This document shows, one piece after another, positions 36,591 to 44,680 of a DNA stretch of 64,000 nucleotides. The notes beneath the pieces were generated by a model. That model was given only the letters and a program-made list of their open reading frames with translations. It did no database searches and was not told where the DNA came from. Source of the DNA: an uncultured Clostridia bacterium. GTDB lineage: Bacteria > Bacillota > Clostridia > TANB77 > CAG-508. The position numbers were made by a program, and so were the translations under genes. The first letter of the stretch is position 1; each line of letters opens with the position of its first letter. The DNA lies in contig CAKOVX010000006.1 of NCBI GenBank assembly GCA_934122155.1, positions 1 through 64,000 on the forward strand. Direction: 5' to 3'.

Positions 36591-39047
36591 TTATTCTCCT
36601 TCATTTTCATCTGGAGCTATCGTTTCAATGCTAACAACCTTTCCTTCATTTGTTCTCATTAATGTTACACCTTGAGTAGATCTACCTAAGATACTAATAT
36701 CTTTAACTTTTAATCTAATAATAGTACCGTTATCTGTAATTAACATTACATCTTCATCATCTGTTGCAATACGTATACCAACTAAGCTTCCTGTTTTTGG
36801 TGTTATCTTATATGTTGTAACACCTTTTCCACCTCTAGTTTGTACTCTATATTCATCTAATTCTGTTCTTTTTCCAAATCCATTTTCAGTAATTGCAAGT
36901 AATGTTGCATTTTTATTGCCTTCAATTATAGATTCCATTCCAATAACATAATCTTCACTATCTAGCCTAATACCTATAACACCTTGTGCTGTTCTTCCCA
37001 TTGGTCTAACATCTTTTTCACTAAATGTTATACAAGAACCTTGGCTAGTAACTAATACTACATTATCTTGACCATCTGTTAATCTAACATCTATTAACTC
37101 ATCATCTTCTCTTAATGTAATAGAAAGAAGTCCTGTTTTTCTAGTTGAATCAAATTCAGTTAGTGGAGTCTTTTTAATAAATCCTTGTTTTGTTCCCATT
37201 AACAAATATTTTCCATCTGCAAAATTACTAATTGGAATAACTGCTGATATTTTTTCTCCTGGGTCTAACCTTAATAAATTAACTATTGCAGTACCTTTTG
37301 CAGTTCTTCCTGCTTCTGGTATTTCATACCCTCTTAATCTATATAATTTTCCTTTATTACTAAAGAATAATAGGGTATCATGAGTTGAAGCTGTAAATAT
37401 TTGTTTAACAAAATCTTCTTCTCTTGTAGCTAATCCTGTAATTCCTTTGCCTCCACGTTTTTGGCTTTTATATGTATCTATTGGCATTCTTTTTACATAT
37501 CCAAAATGTGTTAAAGTAATTACTGTTTGTTCTTCTTTTACTAAATCTTCAATATTAATTTCGCCTTCTGCTGCAACGATTTTAGTTTTTCTTTCATCAC
37601 CATATTTTTGTTTAATTTCTAATAATTCTTCTTTAATAATATCAAATACTAATTTTTCACTTGCTAAAACAGCTCTTAAGTGTTCAATTAATTTCATTAA
37701 TTCATTATATTCTTCATCTATTTTTTCTCTTTGCAATCCTGATAAAGTTTTTAATCTCATATCCAAAATAGCTTGTGCTTGAATATCTGATAAATTAAAT
37801 CTTTCCATTAATCTTTCTTTTGGGTCATCATATGAACTACGAATAATATTTATTACTTCATCAATATTATCTAATGCAATTCTTAATCCTTCTAATATAT
37901 GTGCTCTAGCTAATGCCTTATCTAAGTCAAATTGAGTTCTACGAAGAATAACTACTTTTCTGTGGTCAATATAGTAATCTAAGCATTGTCTTAGTGTTAA
38001 AACTTTTGGTTCTCCATTAACTAATGCAAGCATTATAACACCGAATGTATCTTGTAATTGTGTATGTTTATATAATTGATTTAATATAACTTGTGCATTT
38101 ACATCTCTTTTTAATTCAATTACAATTCTTACTTTTGATTCTCTATCAGATTCATCTCTAATTTCTGATATTCCTTCAATTCTTTTATCTTTTACTAATT
38201 CTGCAATGTTTTCAATTAATTTTGCTTTATTTACCTGATATGGAAGTGAATTTACAATAATTCTTTGCTTATTATTACTCATCTCTTCAATTTCACTTTC
38301 ACCACGAACAGTAATTTTTCCTCTACCTGTTGTATATGCTTGTTTTATTCCCTCTATTCCTAAAATAAGTCCTTCTGTTGGAAAATCAGGTCCTTTTATA
38401 ATCTCCATTAATTGCTCATCAGTAACATCATCTTCATCAATTATTTTTATAATCCCATCAATTACTTCTGTTAGGTTATGTGGTGGAATATTTGTTGCCA
38501 TACCTACTGCAATTCCTGAAGAACCATTTATTAATAAAGCTGGTATTTTGGCTGGAAGTACGGTTGGTTCTTGTAAACGATCATCATAGTTTGGCATAAA
38601 ATCAACTGTATTTTTTTCAATATCAGTAAGCATTGTTTCTGCTATTTTTGCCATTCTTGCTTCTGTATACCTCATTGCTGCTGCACCATCACCATCAATT
38701 GAACCAAAGTTTCCATGTCCATCAATTAATGTATATCTTTGTGTAAAATCTTGAGCTAATCTTACCATTGCATCATATACTGAAGCATCTCCATGTGGAT
38801 GGTATCTACCTAAAACAGAACCTACTGTATTAGCACATTTTCTGTAAGGCTTGTCTGATGTGATTCCATCCTCATACATAGCGTATAAAATTCTTCTATG
38901 TACAGGTTTTAAACCATCTCTTACATCTGGAAGAGCTCTCGATACAATAACACTCATAGCATAATCAATATATGCTGTACGCATCTCTTTTTCAATATCG
39001 CGTTCTACTATTTTTCCGTCATTTCTTTTTTCGTCGTTTGCTTCCAT
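36591..39047 (-). CDS. gyrA: DNA gyrase subunit A
   Basis: 818 residues, normal length. The breakage-reunion domain has VSRALPDVRDGLKPVHRRIL and the catalytic Tyr in AAMRYTEARM. Beta-propeller repeats follow, including a GyrA-box-like QTRGGKG. It introduces negative supercoils together with GyrB. Unusually it is not next to gyrB: about 5.6 kb of secretion-like genes lie between them. Expressed from its own TTGCAA-17-TATAAT promoter. Confidence 0.97.
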   Translation of the reverse strand: MEANDEKRNDGKIVERDIEKEMRTAYIDYAMSVIVSRALPDVRDGLKPVHRRILYAMYEDGITSDKPYRKCANTVGSVLGRYHPHGDASVYDAMVRLAQDFTQRYTLIDGHGNFGSIDGDGAAAMRYTEARMAKIAETMLTDIEKNTVDFMPNYDDRLQEPTVLPAKIPALLINGSSGIAVGMATNIPPHNLTEVIDGIIKIIDEDDVTDEQLMEIIKGPDFPTEGLILGIEGIKQAYTTGRGKITVRGESEIEEMSNNKQRIIVNSLPYQVNKAKLIENIAELVKDKRIEGISEIRDESDRESKVRIVIELKRDVNAQVILNQLYKHTQLQDTFGVIMLALVNGEPKVLTLRQCLDYYIDHRKVVILRRTQFDLDKALARAHILEGLRIALDNIDEVINIIRSSYDDPKERLMERFNLSDIQAQAILDMRLKTLSGLQREKIDEEYNELMKLIEHLRAVLASEKLVFDIIKEELLEIKQKYGDERKTKIVAAEGEINIEDLVKEEQTVITLTHFGYVKRMPIDTYKSQKRGGKGITGLATREEDFVKQIFTASTHDTLLFFSNKGKLYRLRGYEIPEAGRTAKGTAIVNLLRLDPGEKISAVIPISNFADGKYLLMGTKQGFIKKTPLTEFDSTRKTGLLSITLREDDELIDVRLTDGQDNVVLVTSQGSCITFSEKDVRPMGRTAQGVIGIRLDSEDYVIGMESIIEGNKNATLLAITENGFGKRTELDEYRVQTRGGKGVTTYKITPKTGSLVGIRIATDDEDVMLITDNGTIIRLKVKDISILGRSTQGVTLMRTNEGKVVSIETIAPDENEGE

Positions 39048-39082
39048 TATTTTACCTCTTTTCTAGTATTTTTCACTCCTTT

Positions 39083-39111
39083 ATTATACTAAAACACTAT
39101 AAAATTTGCAA
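39083..39111 (-). promoter_or_regulatory. gyrA promoter
   Basis: On the minus strand TTGCAA, a 17-base spacer and TATAAT, with the predicted start about 30 bases before gyrA. Confidence 0.65.
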
Positions 39112-39113
39112 GT

Positions 39114-39152
39114 AAAAAATCGTGATTTTATGGCTTAAATCACGATTTTTTT
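39114..39152. terminator. Terminator of secretion-like operon 2
   Basis: AAAAAATCGTGATTT and AAATCACGATTTTTT arms. It starts four bases after the second stop (TAG, 39156-39158) of the interrupted gene, marking that stop as the original end. Confidence 0.8.
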
Positions 39153-39155
39153 ATA

Positions 39156-39323
39156 CTATTTAATTAAAATTTCAGCAAGCTTTTTTTGCTCTTCTGTTAA
39201 ATTAAAATCATGCCCATTATTTTTTATAATTAGGTGTAAATTTTCTATTTGTCTTGCTTGTTTCAATGTTTCTTCTAATGGTAAAGTTTGTTTTAATCTA
39301 TCTCTTATTTTTTCATATTCCCT
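39156..39323 (-). other. In-frame C-terminal extension beyond a TAA stop
   Basis: Directly after the TAA at 39324-39326 the same frame stays open for 55 codons (REYEKIRDRLKQTLPLEETL through LTEEQKKLAEILIK) and then ends at TAG just before the terminator. Composition matches the upstream protein and the helix reads smoothly across the stop. This suggests a nonsense mutation or stop readthrough. An independent gene is less likely, since no in-frame start with a ribosome site exists. Confidence 0.6.
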
Positions 39324-39881
39324 TTACATTCCATCAAAATCTTGATTCTGATAATAATTTTTCCAATTATTTTCATACTTCCCTAATTTTTCTATATTAT
39401 CTAACTGATTAGCAAATTCTGTCTCAATATTACTACTAACATTATCCAAAATAACATTTTTCCCTTGTCTAATTAAACTTCCAATACTTGATGGAATTAA
39501 GCCCTTTTTTACTGTATAACTTAAGGCTTTATCTAAAGTATCAGAAATACCATCAATTATTCCTCCATTTTTTACTGCATTTTGTGCCTGCGAAACACTT
39601 TCAAATTTTCCAGTAAATATTCCAGTTATACTTTTACCTAATTCAATCCCCTTTTCCACAGTTGCACTTATTCCTTCTTTTAGTCCTCCTTTTATTAAAC
39701 TGTTTTTTATATCTATAACTTGATTTTCAACAAAATCTGGTAATACCCACCTTAGTCCTAAATCAATTGCTGTATTTATTACTTTTCCCATTGTTGTATT
39801 TAAAAATCCACTTTGCTCTTTTTCTGTTACTAATTCATTATTATTTAATTGATTATTATTTAATATTAATTCTTTTTCCAT
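39324..39881 (-). CDS. Unrecognised protein, last gene of secretion-like operon 2 (possibly truncated)
   Basis: 185 residues to the TAA, or 240 positions with the extension. Residues ~30-60 (TAIDLGLRWVLPDFVENQV) and several Gly-rich amphipathic stretches (GGLKEGISATVEKGIELGKS, GIIDGISDTLDKAL) suggest a helical, possibly membrane-active protein without a signal peptide. AAGGAGAAA precedes the ATG, 16 bases after the TadZ-like gene. A substrate or accessory of the secretion-like system is conceivable by position only. Confidence 0.6.
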   Translation of the reverse strand: MEKELILNNNQLNNNELVTEKEQSGFLNTTMGKVINTAIDLGLRWVLPDFVENQVIDIKNSLIKGGLKEGISATVEKGIELGKSITGIFTGKFESVSQAQNAVKNGGIIDGISDTLDKALSYTVKKGLIPSSIGSLIRQGKNVILDNVSSNIETEFANQLDNIEKLGKYENNWKNYYQNQDFDGM

Positions 39882-39897
39882 ATTAAATTTCTCCTTT

Positions 39898-41115
39898 TTA
39901 GGTTTTTAACAAATTATTATTTATTTTTAAATATTCTTTTTTTAAATTTTTATTTAATTTATTTATATTATTTTTATTTATAATTAAATTGTATTTTGGG
40001 TTAAAAGATAATTTTCCTAATATATTAAATCCAGAAAAAACTTTTTTGAGAATAGAAATATCTATTGAATTTTCATTATATTTATTAAATAAAATATTTA
40101 TATTTTTTTGAGGTATTTCCCAATTATTTATATAAATATCTAATAATTTTTTTGCTTTTTTTATTTCTAATAAATTAGCTTCTAAAATAAAAATATCTAA
40201 ATTACTATTTTTTATTATTTCTTTTGTATAATCAAAAAAACATTCTGAAGAAGTGTCTATAATAATTACATCATATTTTTCTTTTAATTTTAATAAAATA
40301 TTTTTTACTTTTTCACTACTAATTTTGTACTTAGAATCAAATAATAAATTTATTCCTGATATTAAATCCATTTTTGAATTTACTTTAATTATCAATTCTT
40401 CTATTTTTATTTCCTTTAATAAATTATTATTTTTTATTTTATTTTGTATTTTTTGAGAATATTTTTTAATTCCTAATATTGTATGCAAACTATTATTTAA
40501 AACATCAAAATCAATAATTAATATTTTATTTTTATTATTTAATAATGAATTTGCTAAATTAATTGTACATATACTTTTTCCTACACCATTTGTTCCTGTA
40601 ATGCTAATTATTTTATTTTCTTTTAAATCACTATCTTGTTTTTTATTAAAAATATTTATTAATTTTTTTAAATATACTTTTTTATTATTTATTTTATTAT
40701 TTTGTTTTTCTAATAACATTTGTTTTATTTCTTTCAATTCATTATTTATTTCCATATTTTTATTATTATTTATTATTTTAATTATTTCTTCAATTTCAAT
40801 TTGATTATTATAAAAAATATTATAAATTCCTTTGGCATATAAATAATTTTCTAATTCTATATTTTTATTTTCTAAAAATAAAATTATTTCAATACTTGAA
40901 TTTATATTTTTTATTTTTTCTATTAATTTTTTTATTTCAATATTTCCCGGTAATAATTCACTAATAATTAAAAAGTCAATATTATTTTCTTTTTCTAAAT
41001 ATTCTAATATTCCTTCTTTATATTGTATATCTTCTATTATTACTTCAAAATTATTTTGCTTTTTTAATTTTTCATTTAATATTTCATTTCCTATTGCAGT
41101 AATTATTTTTTTCAT
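39898..41115 (-). CDS. TadZ/CpaE-like protein: receiver-like head plus MinD/ParA-type ATPase
   Basis: 405 residues. The first ~120 resemble a degenerate receiver domain (DFLIISELLPGN replaces the phospho-site). The ATPase half has a P-loop ITGTNGVGKSICTINLAN, ILIIDFDVLNNS and VIIIDTSSECF. The first signature Lys of the ParA deviant P-loop is replaced. TadZ/CpaE proteins place secretion or pilus machines at a cell site. The start overlaps the VirB4 stop by four bases, so they are translationally coupled. Very AT-rich, with Asn, Lys and Ile dominating. Confidence 0.75.
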   Translation of the reverse strand: MKKIITAIGNEILNEKLKKQNNFEVIIEDIQYKEGILEYLEKENNIDFLIISELLPGNIEIKKLIEKIKNINSSIEIILFLENKNIELENYLYAKGIYNIFYNNQIEIEEIIKIINNNKNMEINNELKEIKQMLLEKQNNKINNKKVYLKKLINIFNKKQDSDLKENKIISITGTNGVGKSICTINLANSLLNNKNKILIIDFDVLNNSLHTILGIKKYSQKIQNKIKNNNLLKEIKIEELIIKVNSKMDLISGINLLFDSKYKISSEKVKNILLKLKEKYDVIIIDTSSECFFDYTKEIIKNSNLDIFILEANLLEIKKAKKLLDIYINNWEIPQKNINILFNKYNENSIDISILKKVFSGFNILGKLSFNPKYNLIINKNNINKLNKNLKKEYLKINNNLLKT

Positions 41116-42971
41116 AATAAGTTCCTTTCTTTATTAGGTTCAATTATCTCTTTTTCAAAATCAGCAGCTTCAATTTTTGTTAAAATATGTTCTGCTCCAA
41201 TAAACATTAAACATTCTCCTCTTTTTAATGATTTTATTTCTATTTTTTCTTTTTCTGATAAATTTGTATATTTTTCTAATACTTTTATATTTTCTTCTTC
41301 TAAAGCAAAAAATGTTTTTATTTCTGAATTATTTAAAATACTTTTTCCATATGTACCATCTTCTAAGCTAAATAGGTCTGAAATATCTTGAGTTATTGCA
41401 ACTGCACTTCCTCCATATTTTCTAATTGTTTTAAATATTTTATATATAAAGCTTGCTACTTCTTTATTAGAAGTTACTCCAATTAACCTCCATATTTCAT
41501 CCATATAAATTGCTTTATTTTTATTTCGATCTTTTTTTATTTTATTCCAAAATAATTCAATAAAAATAAACATACCATATTTTAAATTGTCTTCTCCTAA
41601 TTCATAAATATCTGCAACAATTAAAGGATTATTCAAATTTACATTAGTATAATTATTAAAAAATTTTAGTGAGCCTTTTACAAATGGAATTAATTTTATT
41701 TGGAATTTTTTTGTTTTTTCATCTTGTCCTAATAAATTATAAAAATCTTCTAAAATTGGCATATCATATGTTGTTTTAAAAATTGGTTTAATTATTATTT
41801 TATTTTCTTCTTTTTTATATAATGTTTCATCATCAAATGTAATCTGTTTATTTTTATATAATTCAATTATTTTTTCTTCTAATATTGCTTTTTCTTCTTC
41901 AGTTAAATTACCAAAAATTAAATTAAAAAATCCAATTAATTTACCTAATTTATTTGCTAAATATCCCTGCTCATTATCTTCTAAACTTTCTTCCATAATA
42001 TCAAATACATTTATATATGAATTAGAATTTGGTCCTATTTTTAAAAGTGAACCTTCTAATTTTTCACACATATTTCCATATTCTCTATCTGGATCTATAA
42101 TATATTGTTCTATTCCTAATAATCTATTTCTTAAAACTAATAATTTTGTATAAAATGATTTTCCTGCACCACTGGTTCCAAAAATACATATATTTGAATT
42201 TTTATATTTATTTTTATTATATCTATCAATAAATACTAAAGAATTATTATAAATATTAGTCCCAATAAAAATACCTTCTTCATCAAATATCGCAGAAGAA
42301 ATAAATGGATATGTTGCAACTAAACCACTTGTTAATACATTTCTTTTGGCTGCATTTTTTAAATCTATTGAATTTTCCATAAGAGGTAATGCTGTTAAAT
42401 AAGCTTGTTCTTGTCTAAAATATGCTCTTCTTGTTTGCATTCCTTTACTTTGTATAATACCTTCTAATTTATTTAATAAATATTCTAATTCTTTTATATC
42501 ATTCGAAAATGTTGTTACATAAATATATAAAAAATATAATTCTTCGTTATTTATTTGCATTTCTTTTCTAATATATTTTGCATCATTATATGTAAATGCT
42601 GCGATATCTATATCTTGTCTATTTTGATTTCCTTCTTTTAAATCAACTCCTACATTTCCAATATGATATGTTAAATCTCTTATTGTTTTATATGTATCCT
42701 GTTTTTCATAAAAAATAGAAATATCTAAATTTATATTTGTATCAATAATTGATTTTAATATTAAATCTGTTTGTTCTCTAAAATAATTTGTAATAATTAA
42801 TGTAGAATAATAAATATTATCGATTTCAATAAATTTTGGATTTGAAATATTTATATAAGATGGACTTAAATAATCTTTGTTTGAAAAAGAGCCCTGAAAA
42901 AATAATTTATTTTCTTTTTTATTTATTTTATTTAAAAAATTATTATTTATTTTATTTAATATTTTTTGAAT
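41112..42971 (-). CDS. VirB4-family T4SS ATPase, apparent ATT start
   Basis: 619 residues when started at ATT 42971. The N-terminal domain (YLSPSYINISNPKFIEID, then RQDIDIAAFTYNDAKYIRKE) is typical of VirB4 and would be lost if the first ATG (42560) were used. The P-loop GTSGAGKS is at about 265-272 and KAIYMDEIWRL is the Walker B region near 485. There is no ATG, GTG or TTG between 42971 and 42560, while AGAGGTG sits five bases before ATT. VirB4 powers assembly and substrate movement in type IV systems. The stop overlaps the TadZ-like gene. Confidence 0.85.
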   Translation of the reverse strand: MQKILNKINNNFLNKINKKENKLFFQGSFSNKDYLSPSYINISNPKFIEIDNIYYSTLIITNYFREQTDLILKSIIDTNINLDISIFYEKQDTYKTIRDLTYHIGNVGVDLKEGNQNRQDIDIAAFTYNDAKYIRKEMQINNEELYFLYIYVTTFSNDIKELEYLLNKLEGIIQSKGMQTRRAYFRQEQAYLTALPLMENSIDLKNAAKRNVLTSGLVATYPFISSAIFDEEGIFIGTNIYNNSLVFIDRYNKNKYKNSNICIFGTSGAGKSFYTKLLVLRNRLLGIEQYIIDPDREYGNMCEKLEGSLLKIGPNSNSYINVFDIMEESLEDNEQGYLANKLGKLIGFFNLIFGNLTEEEKAILEEKIIELYKNKQITFDDETLYKKEENKIIIKPIFKTTYDMPILEDFYNLLGQDEKTKKFQIKLIPFVKGSLKFFNNYTNVNLNNPLIVADIYELGEDNLKYGMFIFIELFWNKIKKDRNKNKAIYMDEIWRLIGVTSNKEVASFIYKIFKTIRKYGGSAVAITQDISDLFSLEDGTYGKSILNNSEIKTFFALEEENIKVLEKYTNLSEKEKIEIKSLKRGECLMFIGAEHILTKIEAADFEKEIIEPNKERNLL

Positions 42972-42986
42972 ATTATCACCTCTTTT

Positions 42987-43460
42987 TTATTTTTAATTAA
43001 AAAATATTATATAATAATTAATTTTTTTATATTATTATAAATTATTATATATTGTCTTTTTGTTCAATATATATTAGTTCTATCTTTTTCTGTTAGTTCT
43101 ATTTTTTGTTTTTTATTCTATCATTTTAAAATTTTGATTTTACACTAAAACTTTATAATTTTGTGCATTTTTTATTTTGTCAAATTAGCATTTTTAGAAT
43201 GTATAATTACATTTTTTTATTTCACAGCTGTATTAAAATTGTTCATCTATATCTATTATTTGTTTTTATGTATACCATCCGATTTGTTTCTGAATTTTAT
43301 GTTTTAAAACATTTTTCCTTTATTCCCCAGTGTTTTATTGGTTGTTTTTGTGTGGTTTTATATTCATTTTTTATTATTTTTCTAATTTCAATTTGTACTA
43401 TTTCTTTATTGTTTTCCATACTTAACTTTTTTATCCAATTTTATAGTTGTCATTTTGTTA
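42987..43460 (-). other. Gap inside operon 2, mostly non-coding, with one weak 40-aa ORF
   Basis: About 470 bases separate the TraC-like and VirB4 genes, unusual within an operon. The only candidate is a 40-codon minus-strand ORF at 43297-43419 (MENNKEIVQIEIRKIIKNEY at its start) with a poor ribosome site, perhaps a gene remnant. A short near-repeat of TTAGTTCTAT lies at about 43074 and 43093. Nothing else is supported. Confidence 0.4.
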
Positions 43461-44030
43461 CTAAATTTGTTCTAAATACATTCTTGTGTCTAAAAATGAA
43501 AAAAGTACATTAACAATATCTTTTTGGTTGTGTATTTCTTCAACCATATTTCCACACCTAGATAAACACTCCTTTATTTTAAAATATTCATCTGTTAGCT
43601 TTTCTGTCAAATATTCATTATTGTTTAATATTTCTTTGTTATTATTCTTACATTTTAGTATAATATAAAAGTTTTTGGATGATGATTTTTTTTCTTGATT
43701 TATTTTTTTTATATATTGGATATATTTTTTAGATATTTGTTGAATAAAAATTTTTTCTTGACTTAAATTTTTTTGTATATTATTAATATGTTTTGATAAA
43801 TCTTCTTTATTACTTTGAATTAATATTTGAAAATTAAAATTACATGTTTTTAAAAAAATTTTATATGAATTTAATATTGCTTCTTTTTCTAGTTCTGATT
43901 TTAAATTAAAATTTATTGGATTTATTTTTATTATTTTTATATAACTGTTATTTTTTAATTTAATAATTCCATTATCTAATATACACTGAATTGGAAGCCA
44001 TTCTTGAACAGTATTTATTTTTTTTATTAT
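43461..44030 (-). CDS. TraC-like T4SS protein (VirB4 companion), apparent ATA start; easily missed
   Basis: A 190-codon frame open from 44030 to the TAG at 43461. It contains no ATG, GTG or TTG until near its end, so start-codon-based callers miss it. AAAGGAGG lies nine bases before ATA, giving (M)IKKINTVQEWLPIQCILDNG. The stretches KIIKINPINFNLKSELEKEA and YKIFLKTCNFNFQILIQSN match the TraC-like domain usually encoded beside VirB4 in Gram-positive and candidate-phylum type IV systems. SSSKNFYIIL and ECLSRCGNMVEEI continue that pattern. It follows a near-consensus promoter. Confidence 0.7.
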   Translation of the reverse strand: MIKKINTVQEWLPIQCILDNGIIKLKNNSYIKIIKINPINFNLKSELEKEAILNSYKIFLKTCNFNFQILIQSNKEDLSKHINNIQKNLSQEKIFIQQISKKYIQYIKKINQEKKSSSKNFYIILKCKNNNKEILNNNEYLTEKLTDEYFKIKECLSRCGNMVEEIHNQKDIVNVLFSFLDTRMYLEQI

Positions 44031-44133
44031 TAAATTACACCTCCTTTTATAAAAATTATTAATAATATTTTGGAATGTTTTAAGAAATAATAAATATTTT
44101 GAAAAAATAAAATAATTAAAAATTTATATATTT

Positions 44134-44162
44134 ATATTAACTTTTTTTATTATAATTGTCAA
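44134..44162 (-). promoter_or_regulatory. Promoter of secretion-like operon 2
   Basis: On the minus strand a perfect TTGACA (44157-44162), a 17-base spacer and TAATAT (44134-44139). Predicted leader about 95 bases to the TraC-like start. Confidence 0.65.
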
Positions 44163-44181
44163 TAAAAATCATATGCCAAAA

Positions 44182-44190
44182 TTCGACAAT
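44182..44190 (-). promoter_or_regulatory. Spo0A-like box upstream of operon 2 promoter
   Basis: TTCGACAAT is ATTGTCGAA on the minus strand, one mismatch from TTTGTCRAA. It lies about 20 bases upstream of the -35, an activator-type position. Confidence 0.35.
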
Positions 44191-44644
44191 ATTTTTTTGA
44201 ATAATAAAATTTTTTTTGGACATATTAATAATGTAAGGTTAATATTAGTTGAACTAAGAGTTTTATGAGGTCGATTTTAGGCTTTTTGAAATTCGAGCAA
44301 AAATTAATTATTGTTTAATTATTTTAGATGATAATTAGTTGGAGATGAGAGTATATTATTTGTATTTAAGCTGTATTAAATTTTATTTTTGTTAATTTAA
44401 TGAAGGTAGCATTTGTTATATATGGTTGAAAATATAGGTAATATATTCGAAGTTAAGATTATTATTGTATATTTTAATGATTATTATTAGTCCTTATAGG
44501 ATGAATTTAGTTATTATGTGTGCATTATTAGTCGAGCAACTGATTTATATATTTGGTGCATAGTTTATTTGTATAGTAATATACATTAGATTAAAAATTA
44601 GGTATATAGGTTTTAGCTGTAAATTAATATTAGCTTTACTGATG
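44191..44644. other. Non-coding block with reversed G/C strand bias
   Basis: About 450 bases between gyrB and operon 2 with stops in every plus frame and no tRNA or clear gene. The plus strand is G-rich and C-poor here, opposite to the flanking left-arm genes. It may be a transcribed RNA, a recently inverted piece or decayed DNA; no structure decides this. Confidence 0.4.
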
Positions 44645-44678
44645 AAAAAATAGCGAGGTAACTATCCTCGCTATTTTT
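44645..44678 (-). terminator. gyrB terminator
   Basis: AAATAGCGAGG and CCTCGCTATTT arms with flanking A- and T-runs directly follow gyrB. Confidence 0.85.
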
Positions 44679-44680
44679 CA

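Noticed and set aside
36283..36591. A frameshifted C-terminus of gyrA encoded by the 88-aa gene
   Set aside because: gyrA already has full length and its usual acidic end; the small ORF has its own start and unrelated charged sequence.
41112..42560. VirB4 starting at the ATG at 42560
   Set aside because: The frame is open 137 codons further and those codons encode the conserved VirB4 N-terminal domain. The ATG lacks a ribosome site.
42895..42925. A possible frameshift in a T-run near the VirB4 N-terminus
   Set aside because: Rereading the run gives six T and one continuous frame with no stop from 42971 onward.
43163..43513. 116-codon plus-strand ORF with a hydrophobic product
   Set aside because: It overlaps the TraC-like gene antisense, has no ribosome site, and its Phe/Ile-rich content is what antisense AT-rich DNA gives.
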